The notes under the pieces are model-generated. The model worked only from the letters and a program-made list of their open reading frames with translations, searched no databases and was not told the origin of the DNA. This document shows positions 9,957 to 21,449 of a stretch of DNA of 64,000 nt, piece after piece; positions within the stretch are counted from its first letter, which is position 1; every line of letters begins with the position of its first letter. Source of the DNA: Luzula sylvatica (Eukaryota; Streptophyta; Magnoliopsida; Poales; Juncaceae); the NCBI GenBank assembly GCA_946800325.1, contig OX326956.1:45709552-45773551 (forward strand). The letters are read 5' to 3'. The translations under genes were made by a program, and so were the position numbers.

Positions 9957-12900
9957 ATGTCTTCTAGTAACACCAACACCATGTCGATTAGATCGACGTT
10001 AGAAAAGGATAAGCTAGTGGGTCGGGACTACTTGGACTGGCACCGAAACCTGAGAATAGTTCTCAGGCAAGAGGGCAAAAGTCACGTATTGGATACGGAA
10101 TTAGTGGAACCGGGCCCCGATGCTATAGCTGATGAAAAGGCCGCGTTTGAGAAACTTAAGAAGGACTCGAATGATGTTACGCGCCTCATGTTGGCATGTA
10201 TGGACGTTAGTCTTCAAAAGCAGTTTGAGGACTCGGATGCGCACATAATAGACGTTGTGCTCAAGAAAATGTTCCAAGAGCAGGAGTGTATTGAACGGTT
10301 CAGTACACTGAAAGAGTTGGTAAACTGTAAGATGTCTTCGGGGTCTTCGGTGAGCACTCACGTTTTAAAGGTGCAAGCTCTCATAGACCGTCTAGAGAAG
10401 TTAGGAGAGAAATTGTCGAAGATTATGCAACAAGATTTGATCTTGTGTTCACTTCTTCCAATGTTTTCTCCGTTTGTGACTAATTATCACATGCATTCGA
10501 TGAATAAGACGATCCCTGAGCTTCACGGAATGCTCAAGAATTTTGAATCGGAGACGTTGAAGACGTCCGGTGAGAATAGGGCAAGAGTTGCCGGAAATGT
10601 TCTCACGATTCAGAATAAGGATCGTAAGAGATCAAAGTCCAAGGGCGGTTCGGCTAAGAAACGTTCGAAGCCGAATAAAAAGGGAAAGGAGAAATCCAAG
10701 GATGAGACGTGTTACCATTGTCACAAGGCTGGACATTGGAAGCGCAATTGCAAGGCTTACCTTGATGAGGTTAAGAAGGGCAAAACGGCTTCGAAAGTCG
10801 GTCCATCAGGTATTAACGTTATAGAAGTTAATCTTTCAACTATGACAAATTGGGTATTAGATACCGGTTGTGGGACTCATATTTGTCGAAATATACAGGT
10901 TCTTCAAAATAGTCGAAGGTTGGAGAAAGGCGAAGTTGATATACTAGTCGGAAATGGAGCAAGAGTTGCTGCGTTTGCTGTAGGAGTAGTTAATTTGACT
11001 TTGCCTAGTGGACTTATATTAGTACTAAATAATTGTTATTATGTACTGACATTATGTAAGAACATAATTAGTGTATCTAAATTAGCCGAGGATTGTTATG
11101 AATTTGTTATTAAGAATAATGAATTTTCTATATGTAAGGATAATATTATCTATGCAAATGTTCTATTAGAAAATGGTCTTTATGTATTAGATTTTGATCA
11201 CGAACATCATGAGTCACTTTATAATGTTAATACGAAAAGAATCAAACCGAAAGTTGATAGTCGAACTTTCTTTTGGCATTGTCGTCTAGGTCACGTGAAT
11301 GAGAAACGCATTGCTAGACTCCATAAAGATGGAATGCTAGACTCATTTGAATTTGATTCATTTGAGAATTGCGAATCTTGTTTGCTTGGCAAGATGACAA
11401 AGGCGCCGTTCTCCAAGGTCGGAGAGCGGTCCAACGACTTGTTGGAACTCATACATTCAGATGTATGTGGACCGATGAGCATCGAGGCAAGAGGAGGCTA
11501 TCGATACTTTGTTACGTTTACGGACGATCATAGTAGATATGGATATATCTATTTGATGCGTACTAAAGCGGAGACCTTTGAAAAGTTCAGAGAGTTTCAA
11601 AACGAAGTTGAAAATCAGCTTGGCAAGAAAATTAAAGCCATTCGATCAGATCGAGGAAGCGAATATTTGAGCTATGAGTTTGATGACCATCTAAAAAATT
11701 GTGGAATAGTTTCACAATGGACTCCGGCAGGAACGCCACAATGTAATGGCGTGTCCGAGAGGAGGAATCGGACCTTGTTAGACATGGTTCGATATATGAT
11801 GAGTCAAACTTCCCTACCAAAATCGTTTTGGGGATTTGCCCTAGACACTGCGGCTTACTTATTAAACCGCATACCTTCTAAATCGGTTGAAAAGACGCCT
11901 TATGAGATTTGGTACGGAAAACCTCCGTTGTTGTCTTTTATTCGGATATGGGGATGTCAAGTTTACGTCCGAAAATTAATGTCGGACAAACTAGATCCAA
12001 AATCTGAGAAATGTATATTTGTTGGATATCCAAAAGAGACTCGAGGTTATTATTTTTATAATCCTGACGAAAATAAGATTTTTGTCGCTCGAAGAGGTAC
12101 CTTCTTGGAGGAGGAATTTATATCTCAGAGAGATAAAGGAAATAAAATAGACCTCGATGAAGTTGGAGATCCAGAAATTAATACAGAACCGATGAATATT
12201 GATCCGGTTTTGTCAAATGTAGATGAACCGGAGTCAAGTGCACAAGGCGCTATTCGTAGATCGGGTAGGATTCGTCAAGAGCCGATATGGTATGGATTTA
12301 TCGTGGCAAATGACGATGAAGTCGAGTTCATAGATGATGAACCGACATCTTATCGCGATGCTATGAAAATTGAGGATTCCAATAAGTGGCAAACTGCCAT
12401 GAAATCCGAGATTCAATCCATGTACGATAATCAAGTTTGGAACTTGATTGATCCACCTCCCGGGGTTAAGCCAGTGGGATGTAAGTGGGTCTTCAAGAAG
12501 AAGACCGACATGGATGAGAATGTCAACACTTATAAAGCACGGCTTGTGGCAAAAGGTTTCAAACAAATTCATGGTGTCGACTATGAAGAAACGTTTTCAC
12601 CCGTAGCAATGCTTAAATCCATACGGATTCTCCTTGCCATTTCATCGTATTATGACTACGAAATTTGACAAATGGATGTTAAAACCGCTTTCCTTAACGG
12701 GAAATTGGAAGAGGATGTGTATATGACACAGCCCGAGGGTTTTGTCGATTCAAAGAATCCGGATAAAGTGTGCAAGTTGCAACGATCCATTTATGGATTG
12801 AAACAAGCTTCTCGGAGTTGGAACATACGTTTTGATGAAGTTATACGAGAATATAACTTCATGAAAAACGTAGAAGAACCTTGTGTATACAAGAAGGTTA

Positions 12901-13927
12901 GTGGGAGCCGCGTAGTATTTCTTGTACTATATGTAGACGACATCTTGATCATAGGAAACGATATTCCGATGCTTACGGATGTTAAGAAGTATTTAAATAC
13001 TCGTTTCGCTATGAAAGATTTGGGCGAGGCCGCTTATATATTAGGCGTGAGGATTTATAGAGATAGATCCAAGAAATTACTCGGCTTAAGTCAAAGCACG
13101 TACATCGACAAAGTGTTGAAAATGTTTTCAATGCAAAATTCGAAGAAAGGACTTCTTCCAATGTCGAGTGGCATATCGTATTCTAAAGCTCAATGTCCAA
13201 AATCGAGCGAAGATAAGAATGCGATGAGTATTGTTCCATACGCTTTGGCGGTTGGATCAATTATGTATGCCATGATTTGTACGCGTCCCGATGTGTCATA
13301 TGCATTGAGCGCCGTTTCGCGTTACCAATCTAATCCAGGGGTTATGCATTGGATCGCAGTCAAGAACATCCTTAAGTACTTACGAAGAACTAAGGATCAA
13401 TTTTTAATTTATGGTGGAAAGACATCCGGGTTGGTCGTTAATGGATATACCGACGCCAGTTTCCAAACATGCGTCGATGACTTTCGATCACAAAGCGGAT
13501 ACGTGTTTTGTCTAAATGGTGCAGCGGTAGTGTGGAAGAGTTCCAAACAACCCACGATAGCAGACTCTACAACTGAATCGGAGTATATTGCGGCTTCCGA
13601 AGCGGCAAAGGAGGCGGTATGGATCAAGAAGTTTGTGACCGAACTTGGAGTAGTCCCGAGTATCTCGGAACCAGTGGTTGTGTATTGCGACAATACTGGA
13701 GCAATAACACAGTCCAAGGAACCGGGGCACATCATCGCTCCAAGCACATACTCAGAAAATTTCACTTGATCCGTGAGATTTTGCAAAGAAAGGATGTGAT
13801 CATTGAAAAGATTGATACTGACAGGAATGTTGCGGACCCGTTTACTAAGCCACTCTCACAAGCTAAGCACGATTATCATGCGAAAGCTATAGGTTTGAGA
13901 TACCTAGAGGAGGAAAAGAGTAGTTAG
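9957..13927 (+). pseudogene. Copia gag-pol polyprotein, one stop and one frameshift
   Basis: Encodes the capsid and the enzymes that reverse-transcribe and integrate the element. The first frame runs 9957-12668 (903 codons): a Gag domain, a CCHC knuckle CYHCHKAGHWKRNC (about residue 252), an aspartic protease motif WVLDTGCGTHIC (about 298), an integrase HHCC zinc region and D,D-35-E core (HSDVCGPM, IRSDRGSEY, then E near 605), and the start of the RT ([18 protein letters not shown]). A TGA at 12666-12668 interrupts just before MDVKTAFLNG. The second frame (12672-13769) holds the rest of the RT, with YGLKQASRSW and LYVDDILI, and RNase H. A one-base frameshift near 13725 moves the last part into the frame ending at 13927. 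Start chosen at the first ATG before the Gag homology. Confidence 0.9.
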
Positions 13928-13929
13928 TT

Positions 13930-15082
13930 ATCTAAAACGATAGTTTCGTAGCACGAGATTAGTCTAGTAGATTAATAAACGTTGTATCACTCCAAACTTA
14001 TCTTATAGTAATGCAATTTCAGAATTTTAAAATTTTTCATTTTTGCATTTATTTTATATGAAAACTGTGTGCGGGTTGTGTAATATGATTACATGAACCC
14101 TGATTTGAACTTGTGTGGACGTCGACATACTTGAGGATTATGTGCAGCAAAACCGTCACACTTAAAGTTTCATTTCAAAACATCCCTAGTCGCGGATCAG
14201 CTTGCTTAAGAGAGAAGGATATCTATTATCTGATAATAGACTGAACGCGTACACTAGTATGTTAGCCGAGGAGATGATTATGTTTTGCTAATCATAGGAC
14301 AAGGTGCTTGTCGAATCGGGAACGTAGATATATGATAGGTGACATATATTGGATATGACCGAAGCCGCGAGATCATGACATGGTTTAGTCATTATGGATG
14401 AACTCGCGACGAGTAGGGTATTAGGTTCTTCAAACTTGAGGAGACCATTGATTGCGTTACATGCGTAACACAATGCTTCGATATGATTTTACGCTCACCG
14501 TAACAGGGAGTTAAAAGGGTCATCATTGGGTATTGTCTGAAACACGGAATTCAATATGAGTCTCCAAGATAGGAATTGTTTATTCCGAAAGGAAGAGATA
14601 TCTCTTAGGCCGCTCGATGAATTGATTAACGAAAACTATGGCCATAGTCAATGATATTAACAGTTAATATCGATTGTAATTTGTTAATTCAATTCGGAAT
14701 CGAGGAATAAGTTTAGTTAATCAAGACATAAGGATGACTACCACCATGCCTTTTGATTAACGGATATCGTTAACAAGAGAACTAATAACCGCTATTCGAG
14801 ATAGGCACAATGATCACAATCATTATTCGTTTAACATGGGTAGCTATGATGGAGTGACTAGATCCCGCTCATGAGCTTGTAGGCATTGGAAACAACCTAC
14901 TGCCATCGTTAATCGAACCTACATGGTCACACAACGAGTCGTACTAAGTCGGGCTTGATCATAAAATTGGCACATATAATGTGCATAGCTTGGTATTTGA
15001 TACGCGAGCTATATTCTCTAAAATCGTGCGTATTGGATATGCATGAGTACCTTTTAGGTAGATCTGAAATTGAGTGGGAGAC
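13930..15082 (+). other. Long non-coding 3' spacer of copia element 1
   Basis: About 1.15 kb between the end of pol and the right LTR, with no credible ORF. By eye it is strongly similar to the matching part of element 2 (36532-37690, reverse complement), much more so than their pol regions. It ends in a short purine tract, TGAGTGGGAGAC, just before the LTR, the likely plus-strand primer. The conservation suggests a cis-acting function. Confidence 0.75.
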
Positions 15083-16095
15083 TGAAGGAAATACAGTTTC
15101 AGGATCAACCGTAAAAGTGTACACAAGGATAAACGAATGTAGGCGTACATTCGTGGCCATAACTTTCAGTGGGAAAATCCGATTTGAATGGTTCAAATTG
15201 GGTTAGATAGATAATAAGATTATCTACAACCTTTATGAAGAAATATATTTCATATGAACGAAGTATCAGTGTCGTTTCTGTGAAATACCGAAAGGACGCA
15301 ACAGTATGACATACAGTTAGTAAAGCATTCATAACTTTTGCATACGAACTCCAATTGGGCTAGGCCAAATAGGGTTGTGTAGATAATGAGATCATCTACA
15401 ACTTGCATGTTGGTTGATTTTCTGTATGAGAAATTTACCAATTTCGAAATGACAGAATACTGACCAGGTTCATGCAGTTTTCTGTGTGAAAAAATGTATA
15501 TTGGATATACATGCCTTTTGGCTAATCCTGATCCTATTAGATATAAATAGGATTTTCTCTCTGATCTTAAAAAAGTAATCATTCTGCCAAAGACACAAAA
15601 AGAAAAGAGAGAATTCAGATTTGATCTTTCTCAAAGTGAAAAGGTGCGAAGAGAGAGAAATCGAGAAAATAGTTTCTCGAGAGATAGAGAATCAATTCGA
15701 TCGAGCAAGTTCACCGGTGCATCGTCTGGGCAGGTGCATCCGTGACCGACGTCTTACGAGTCAAGGTGGATACACATAGAGGAGCAACATCTGGGGCTCT
15801 TACGGTTGTGATCGATTCGGACGAGTAGATTGAGTCGGAGACGAAATCAAGCGAATCGGCGAAGTCAACGAGCGGTGAAAGACGCGTGGTGTGGGACGCG
15901 CGGATTGTCACCAACGTGACAGGAGAAAGAAGGCAGCGATCAACCCTTCGTGTGCAATCAATTTTGCACCGGTATGAATCTGTCATTCTATTTGCATCGT
16001 ACCCTCGAAGTCATGGCGTGATCTCGGGAATCGGGGAAACGAACCGGGCCTACATATCCGCTGCGCGGGCCCGGGGTCGGGGATATTCCCCAACA
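15083..16095 (+). repeat. Right LTR of copia element 1
   Basis: Starts TGAAGGAAATACAG and ends CCCCAACA, with canonical TG and CA ends. The middle part (about 15560-15640) matches the LTRs of element 2 better than it matches the left LTR of its own element. The downstream flank begins GTGGCATCAC, which resembles a mutated primer-binding site. Confidence 0.9.
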
Positions 16096-16122
16096 GTGGC
16101 ATCACAAGAAAAGATAAAAATA

Positions 16123-17425
16123 TTTGTAAAATGTATTGACAGGATTAATTCTAGTTTTTTCAAATTGGACTTTTCTTTCACGAGGTTATTTTTCAAAAAT
16201 ACAAAAATATATTCACGGCCCTTACCAAATTCTTTTGAACATTCAAAGTAAAAGAAAAAAAAATTGTATTAGTAGGATTAATTCTAGTTTTTTCAAATTG
16301 GATTTTTCCCGAGGTTATTTTTCAAAAATACAAAAATATATTCAAGGCCCTTACCAAATTCTTTTGAACATTCAAAGTAAAAGAAAAAAAAATTGTATTA
16401 GTAGGATTAATTCTAGTTTTTTCAAATTGGACTTTTCACGAGGTTATTTTTCAAAAATACAAAAATATATTCACGGCCCTTACCAAATTCTTTTGAACAT
16501 TCAAAGTAAAAGAAAAAAAATTGTATTAGTAGGATTAATTCTAGGTTTTTCAAATTGACCTTTTCACGAGGTTATTTTTCAAAAATACAAAAATATATTC
16601 ACGGCCCTTACCAAATTCTTTTGAACATTCAAAGCAAAAGAAAAAAAAATTGTATTAGTAGGATTAATTCTAGTTTTTTCAAATTGGACTTTTCACGAGG
16701 TATTTTTCAAAAATACAAAAATATATTCACGGCCCTTACCAAATTCTTTTGAACATTCAAAGTAAAAGAAAAAAAATTGTATTAGTAGGATTAATTCTAG
16801 TTTTTTCATATTGGACTTTTCACGAGGTTATTTTTCAAAAATACAAATATATATTCACGGCCCTTACCAAATTCTTTTGAACATTCAAAGTAAAAGAAAA
16901 GAAAAATTGTATTAGTAGGATTAATTCTAGTTTTTTCAAATTGGACTTTTCACGAGTTTATTTTTCAAAAATACAAAAATATATTCACGGCCCTTATCAA
17001 ATTCTTTTGAACATTCAAAGTAAAAGAAAAAAAAATTGTATTAGTAGGATTAATTCTAGTTTTTTCAAATTGGATTTTTCCCGAGGTTATTTTTCAAAAA
17101 TACAAAAATATATTCACGGCCCTTACCAAATTCTTTTGAACATTCAAAGTAAAAGAAAAAAAAATTGTATTAGTAGGATTAATTCTAGGTTTTTCAAATT
17201 GGACTTTTCACGAGGTTATTTTTCAAAAATACAAAAATATATTCACGGCCCTTACCAAATTCTTTTGAACATTCAAAGTAAAAGAAAAAAAAATTGTATT
17301 AGTAGGATTAATTCTAGTTTTTTCAAATTGGACTTTTCACGAGGTTATTTTTCAAAAATACAAAAATATATTCACGGCCCTTACCAAATTCTTTTGAACA
17401 TTCAAAGTAAAAGAAAAAAAGCCAT
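16123..17425. repeat. 129-bp tandem repeat array, 10 copies
   Basis: The anchor ATTCACGGCCC (one copy ATTCAAGGCCC) starts at 16211, 16340, 16469, 16597, 16725, 16853, 16983, 17112, 17241 and 17370, giving a period of 128-130 bp. 129 is a multiple of three, so the array makes misleading long ORFs of repeated 43-residue blocks (for example 16941-17456). Copies differ by single bases and A-run length. A stretch of the unit near ATTCACGGCCC to GAACATTCAAAG resembles 46700-46730, next to the paralogous promoter region. Confidence 0.95.
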
Positions 17426-17682
17426 ATATCAGGCCCCTCAAATTCCCTCACAATAGTAATTCATGATTAATCCAATAATTAGTACTTTGGATTAACAATT
17501 AATTCGTAATTATCTATTTTTAATTACTTATAATTAATCATCAATTCATATGGATCTTAATTACATATTAAAATTTTAATAATCATGAATTAATCGTTAA
17601 TTCACCACACTAATTATGGAATTAATTAGTGTGTGAGAATCTCAAGGGAGATATGGGGCAAATTATAATTTCCCAAAGAAAA
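17426..17682. other. AT-rich spacer, no gene seen
   Basis: Repeated TTAATTA-type text and no ORF. A short inverted pattern of ATTCATGATTAAT/ATTAATCGTTAATTC is present but too irregular to define an element. Confidence 0.4.
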
Positions 17683-18330
17683 ACTACAGTCCTTTCGTTA
17701 TACTTTTCTACACGATCAATGAAAGTGGCAGCAGAATAAATAGGGTCCGTACGATTTTGTGGTATTATAAAGGATTACGCAAGAAAATATATTAGAAGGC
17801 ATTCCGCATATTTGTTTCTAGGATAAATAATATTTTGTTGTTTGATTTGAAAAACGTCTCCTTGTCCATCATACATATCTCCTTGTCCCCCATACATTTT
17901 TCTTCTCATCTAATGTTTCGTTTAAATATGAGAAACCATGAATACAGACAGTGTGATTGATAAGACATCTAAATTAATATCTCCCTTCCATGCTAAATGC
18001 TAATATATTAAATTATGTGTATTTTATTTAATATATTAACATAATTAACACAATAATTAATAGAAAACACGTAATTGTTAATTAATTAATAATTATTAAT
18101 TTAAATAGATATTAATTACATATTAATTTTTTAATTTATTACGTGATATATATTAATTATCACGTTAATGAAATGCGTAATTAGCATATAGAGGAAGTGG
18201 TGGTGAAATCCCGACAGGCTAAATGGCCTCAATCATTTTCATAAGAGTACATATAGCTCATGAGCATGTATATTTTTCAACATACATAGCAAAGAGCAAT
18301 ACGAAGTCTGGCATCCAATCCGCTATTCTA
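17683..18330 (+). pseudogene. Decayed paralogue of a promoter region (copy A)
   Basis: Matches in order 46742-47302, 47733-47758 and 52579-52720. Shared blocks include CCTTTCGTTATACTT, AATGAAAGTGGCAGC, CAGACAGTGTGATTGATAAG and GTGGTGGTGAAATCC. In copy B the region ends in a TATA box and a signal-peptide ORF. In copy A the TATA-like text is GTACATATAGC and the ATG position reads AATACG, so the first exon is lost. Copy A preserves the empty sites for the hAT-like and copia insertions found in copy B. Confidence 0.7.
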
Positions 18331-18595
18331 TTTATGATGAAAAAAATAATATTTTATATACATGAAAGATTATTGTTTGCATAATTTGTTGAATTAATTA
18401 ATACGTGTAATAAATATCAATCATCATAAATAAAAAGAAATAATGATTATTCGCTAATTTTGTTGTTGTTGTTGTTGTTGAAATAACTCTTAATTAAACA
18501 ACATTAGATTTTACAATAGGGTCACCCAATATTTTCGTGTGTGGAAGAGTTACTCTAATAATCTAAATAATCAACTAAATACCAATCGAATAATA
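18331..18595. other. Spacer, no gene seen
   Basis: AT-rich, with a short (TTG)n run near 18462-18480. Nothing else recognised. Confidence 0.4.
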
Positions 18596-18756
18596 TTAGG
18601 CATCTAGATTTTGCATTTATAATTCATCTAGATATACATATGTGGCATACTGCTACATATAAAATTTTATTTCTTTTAATGAACATGATATAAATACATT
18701 ATAATTCGACACATATATATCTAGATGCATTCTAGGTGCAAAATATTGATGTCTAA
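18596..18756. mobile_element. Foldback MITE-like element, 161 bp
   Basis: The left arm from TTAGGCATCTAGATTTTGCA and the right arm, read in reverse complement from TTAGACATCAATATTTTGCA, pair over about 48 bp with mismatches. No ORF is present. The ends carry TTA and TAA, so the arms include them and no clear direct target duplication remains. Confidence 0.5.
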
Positions 18757-19521
18757 CATTTTTCATAACAATCTAAAGACTTATCAGATTTAGTCTATTA
18801 CCGAAGTTAGACAAGAAAAGAAGTATATCATATTTATTTATCCTATATACAGTTTCGAGGTAGGTGTTATTATTTGACACGTGTGTTATTAACGGATATT
18901 CTATAACAAATTTGGTGCAAAATTCAAGAAAACTTCATATGCAAAAAATAATATTCACATAAGATCAATAAAACCGAAAACTAGGTGACATCATTTCATA
19001 CTTTTCTTTGTACATACACCACAAAAGAGAATGAAGTGCAATGAATTATGAAACAGGTCCGTTGAAAAGAATTCATATGTACAAAATTACATTCTTCTTC
19101 ATTTAATTTTATTTTGTTCTGTTTTGACTCTTCTTCGCAAGATTATATAAATCAAGTTTTAATGTAATAGTTCCCCTATGTTTCGCAATTTTTGGCGCAA
19201 ATTTTGTTTTATAAAAATACACGTGGACAACATGTAGAACTGGCAAAATATGACCCGTCCGAATTTGAAACCGACCGAACTGAAAAATTGTGAAAAAAAT
19301 ATTTACAAAATAAAATGAATACCCCCGTGAAATTTACTTGGGGAATTTGAGATATAGCCTGTCTTAAAATATCAATCATATAAACTTTTATAAATGAGAC
19401 ATGTAACAAATAGAACATGTCAATAGCTTCTTCGCAAACAAACCAAAAAAACAAAATTAATATAGGAAAAATAGTAGTTGTGATTATTAAATAAATAAAA
19501 TATTTCAATTAGCTTAATTTT
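18757..19521. other. Spacer, no gene seen
   Basis: AT-rich sequence. A 99-residue minus frame at 19209-19508 shows no domain and is unlikely to be real. Confidence 0.4.
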
Positions 19522-19533
19522 CAATATTTTTAT

Positions 19534-19674
19534 AATTTTTTTTTTTTTTGATAATAAATGAAGAAAACTTATATGTCTTTCATTTATTGATGTTAATGAG
19601 AATCGAACTCACAATCTCACAACATATGATTTTTTGTGTTTGACACTCAACCAATTAGGATATGAGTCCATTAA
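19534..19674 (-). mobile_element. tRNA-derived SINE with 12-bp target duplication
   Basis: On the minus strand the element begins TTAATGGACTCATATCCTAA, an A-box-like head, then carries a B-box (GAGTTCGATTCTC) and ends in a poly(A) tail, seen as the T run near 19535-19549. The 12-base repeat CAATATTTTTAT flanks it at 19522-19533 and 19675-19686. This combination is diagnostic of a retroposed SINE transcribed by RNA polymerase III. A related copy lies at 29320-29454. Confidence 0.85.
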
Positions 19675-20022
19675 CAATATTTTTATTAACTAACTTCACT
19701 TTTAAAATTACTCTAAAATATATTATTTCTCAAATCTTAAATGTAATTCCATGTCGAAGCTGAGCAAGGATAATCTCTAGTTCCTTCAAATTTTTAGAAT
19801 TATTTAATTCCAATCATATTTTTTCATATATTTTGTCAATAAGAAAGAAGCATGGCTCGACACCAAGTAATGACGATTTATTTATTTTATTTTTTTATTT
19901 TTTTTGCATTAATGCCCATAGGCTATATACAAGACACATGACGTTGAAATTACATACGCATAATGAAACATGTCCAGAAACTAGCGGTTTAAACTAAACC
20001 TAAAAACAAAAGAGGGCATATA

Positions 20023-20263
20023 CTGTGAACTCAGATTTCAATCCAACATCCTCAATTTCCTAATTAGCCCACTTAATTAACTTATGGATTAACACATGTA
20101 AATTGATTTAATCCACTTTACGTGATAATTAACATCTATCTGGATTAACAAATGATAATTAATATTTAAAAATTATTAATTCAATGTTTATTGTTAATTG
20201 GGATGTTAATTAAGTGGGTTAATTAGGAAATTGAGGATGTTGTGTTGAAATCTGAGTTCAAAG
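20023..20263. mobile_element. MITE with about 60-bp inverted repeats, TA flanks
   Basis: The left arm starts CTGTGAACTCAGATTTCAA and the right arm in reverse complement starts CTTTGAACTCAGATTTCAA. The arms continue to pair through ACATCCTCAATTTCCTAATT. TA lies directly outside both ends (20021-20022 and 20264-20265), consistent with a Tc1/mariner-type target duplication. It is inserted in the 3' UTR of a LINE, so it is the younger of the two. Confidence 0.65.
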
Positions 20264-20291
20264 TAGAATTTCCCAAAACAAAAACAAGCTT

Positions 20292-21449
20292 TTATCTTGG
20301 ATCGTCATGTCCATAAAAATATCGTTGTTCCAATCGTGCCTTTTTCGCAAGTGCGTCCGCCCTTGCGTTCCTCTCTCTAGGAACGTGGTAGAACCTCCAA
20401 TTGTTATGCGCGTCGGCCAAGCTACGGCACTCTTGCAATTGATAGTAAGCCCTCCAATCAATTTCGAGGTGCCGATCGTGCATAGCTTGAACAATAAGCA
20501 AATTATCCAAGAAAATAGCGCAAGAGAAGATACACATTTCATTTAGCTTGCGCAAGGCCTCAAGACATGCGAGAATTTCGGTATGAAGGGGAGAGCTTGC
20601 TATAGTGGCCGAACCATCAAAATAGATGATAATATTGTGGCGCGAAAAAATAAAACCTATCCCCGCCTTATCGGTCGTCCATGAACCATCAAAATAACAA
20701 AGGCATTCCTCGCTTGAAGAATGTTCCAACGAGTTGTTGAGAGTGACGATATCGCCGAGTGGATTGTTGGTTTTTGCGATAGATTTGGCGATTTGGATAA
20801 CATTCATTGGACTATGATGTGAATTTTTGAAAATTTGTTCGCATCGACACTTCCAAATGGTCCATAAGATATTGACGAAAAATCCAAATTGATCGGTATC
20901 GAGGGATTGACCGAGATGTAAGAGGATTTCCTTAAAATCACTGCTAAAATTATCTGCTCGGATACCAAGAGAAGAAATAAACCAAGTAACATTAGAGTGT
21001 GGGCATAAGAAAGTCATGTGTAGAGTGTCCTCATGGTCGATGAAACAACGCGGGCATTGGGGGTTGAAAGATTGAATACAACGGCGTAGGTTGGCATTGG
21101 TGGGAACAGTATTGTTGCTTGCGCGCCAAAGGGATGTCGCAACTCGCGGGGTGACGACGATGTTGGACCAAATAATCGACCACACATTAGTTCCGCGTAT
21201 GGCCGAGGTTTGCGCGAGGTTCAAGTAAGCATTCTTAGCCGAAAATTTTCCATTTTGAACATTTGTCCATACGAGTCGGTCCGAAAGTTGAACCGATGAG
21301 TGGGAGACATGGGTATAAGTTGGTATTTGCATTGTTTTGGTGTGATCCAAATGTTCGATCAAGAAGTTCGTCTTCCAACTAAGGTCCGTCATATTTAGAA
21401 AATCCGCAACCTTGAGTTCACGTAAAGTTTTATTTGTAGGTTTATCCAC
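20292..21449 (-). CDS. LINE ORF2 C-terminal part: zf-RVT plus RNase H
   Basis: 385 codons without a stop. The N-terminal part carries the zf-RVT zinc-binding module (CPRC, then H and C in HMTFLC). The C-terminal part is a full RVT_3 RNase H, with the four acidic catalytic positions visible in YFDGSW, HTEILACLEAL, FLDNLLIVQ and RNARADALAK. RNase H removes RNA from RNA-DNA hybrids during LINE replication. The annotated start codon is GTG (21449) and the frame stays open upstream to about 21528, so this is the tail of a longer ORF and not a gene with its own start. The catalytic residues look intact. A domesticated gene is possible but there is no promoter evidence. Confidence 0.75.
   Translation of the reverse strand: MDKPTNKTLRELKVADFLNMTDLSWKTNFLIEHLDHTKTMQIPTYTHVSHSSVQLSDRLVWTNVQNGKFSAKNAYLNLAQTSAIRGTNVWSIIWSNIVVTPRVATSLWRASNNTVPTNANLRRCIQSFNPQCPRCFIDHEDTLHMTFLCPHSNVTWFISSLGIRADNFSSDFKEILLHLGQSLDTDQFGFFVNILWTIWKCRCEQIFKNSHHSPMNVIQIAKSIAKTNNPLGDIVTLNNSLEHSSSEECLCYFDGSWTTDKAGIGFIFSRHNIIIYFDGSATIASSPLHTEILACLEALRKLNEMCIFSCAIFLDNLLIVQAMHDRHLEIDWRAYYQLQECRSLADAHNNWRFYHVPRERNARADALAKKARLEQRYFYGHDDPR

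Larger units (their letters stand above)
7375..16095 (+). mobile_element. Copia element 1, large LTR retrotransposon
   Basis: A Ty1/copia element of about 8.7 kb. The order is left LTR (7375-8379), primer-binding site (8381-8392), a 1.56-kb leader, gag-pol (9957-13927), a 1.15-kb non-coding spacer, a purine tract and the right LTR (15083-16095). Integrase precedes reverse transcriptase, which fixes the superfamily as copia. The two LTRs are clearly diverged and look like different subfamilies, although gag-pol has only one nonsense codon and one frameshift. No target duplication can be read: the left edge is a TA repeat and the right flank is GTGGC. The element was therefore probably rearranged by recombination. 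Confidence 0.9.

Noticed and set aside
16941..17456. 171-residue ORF made of repeated 43-residue blocks
   Set aside because: It is the translation of the 129-bp tandem repeat. The frame stays open only because 129 is divisible by three; other copies break it with single-base changes.
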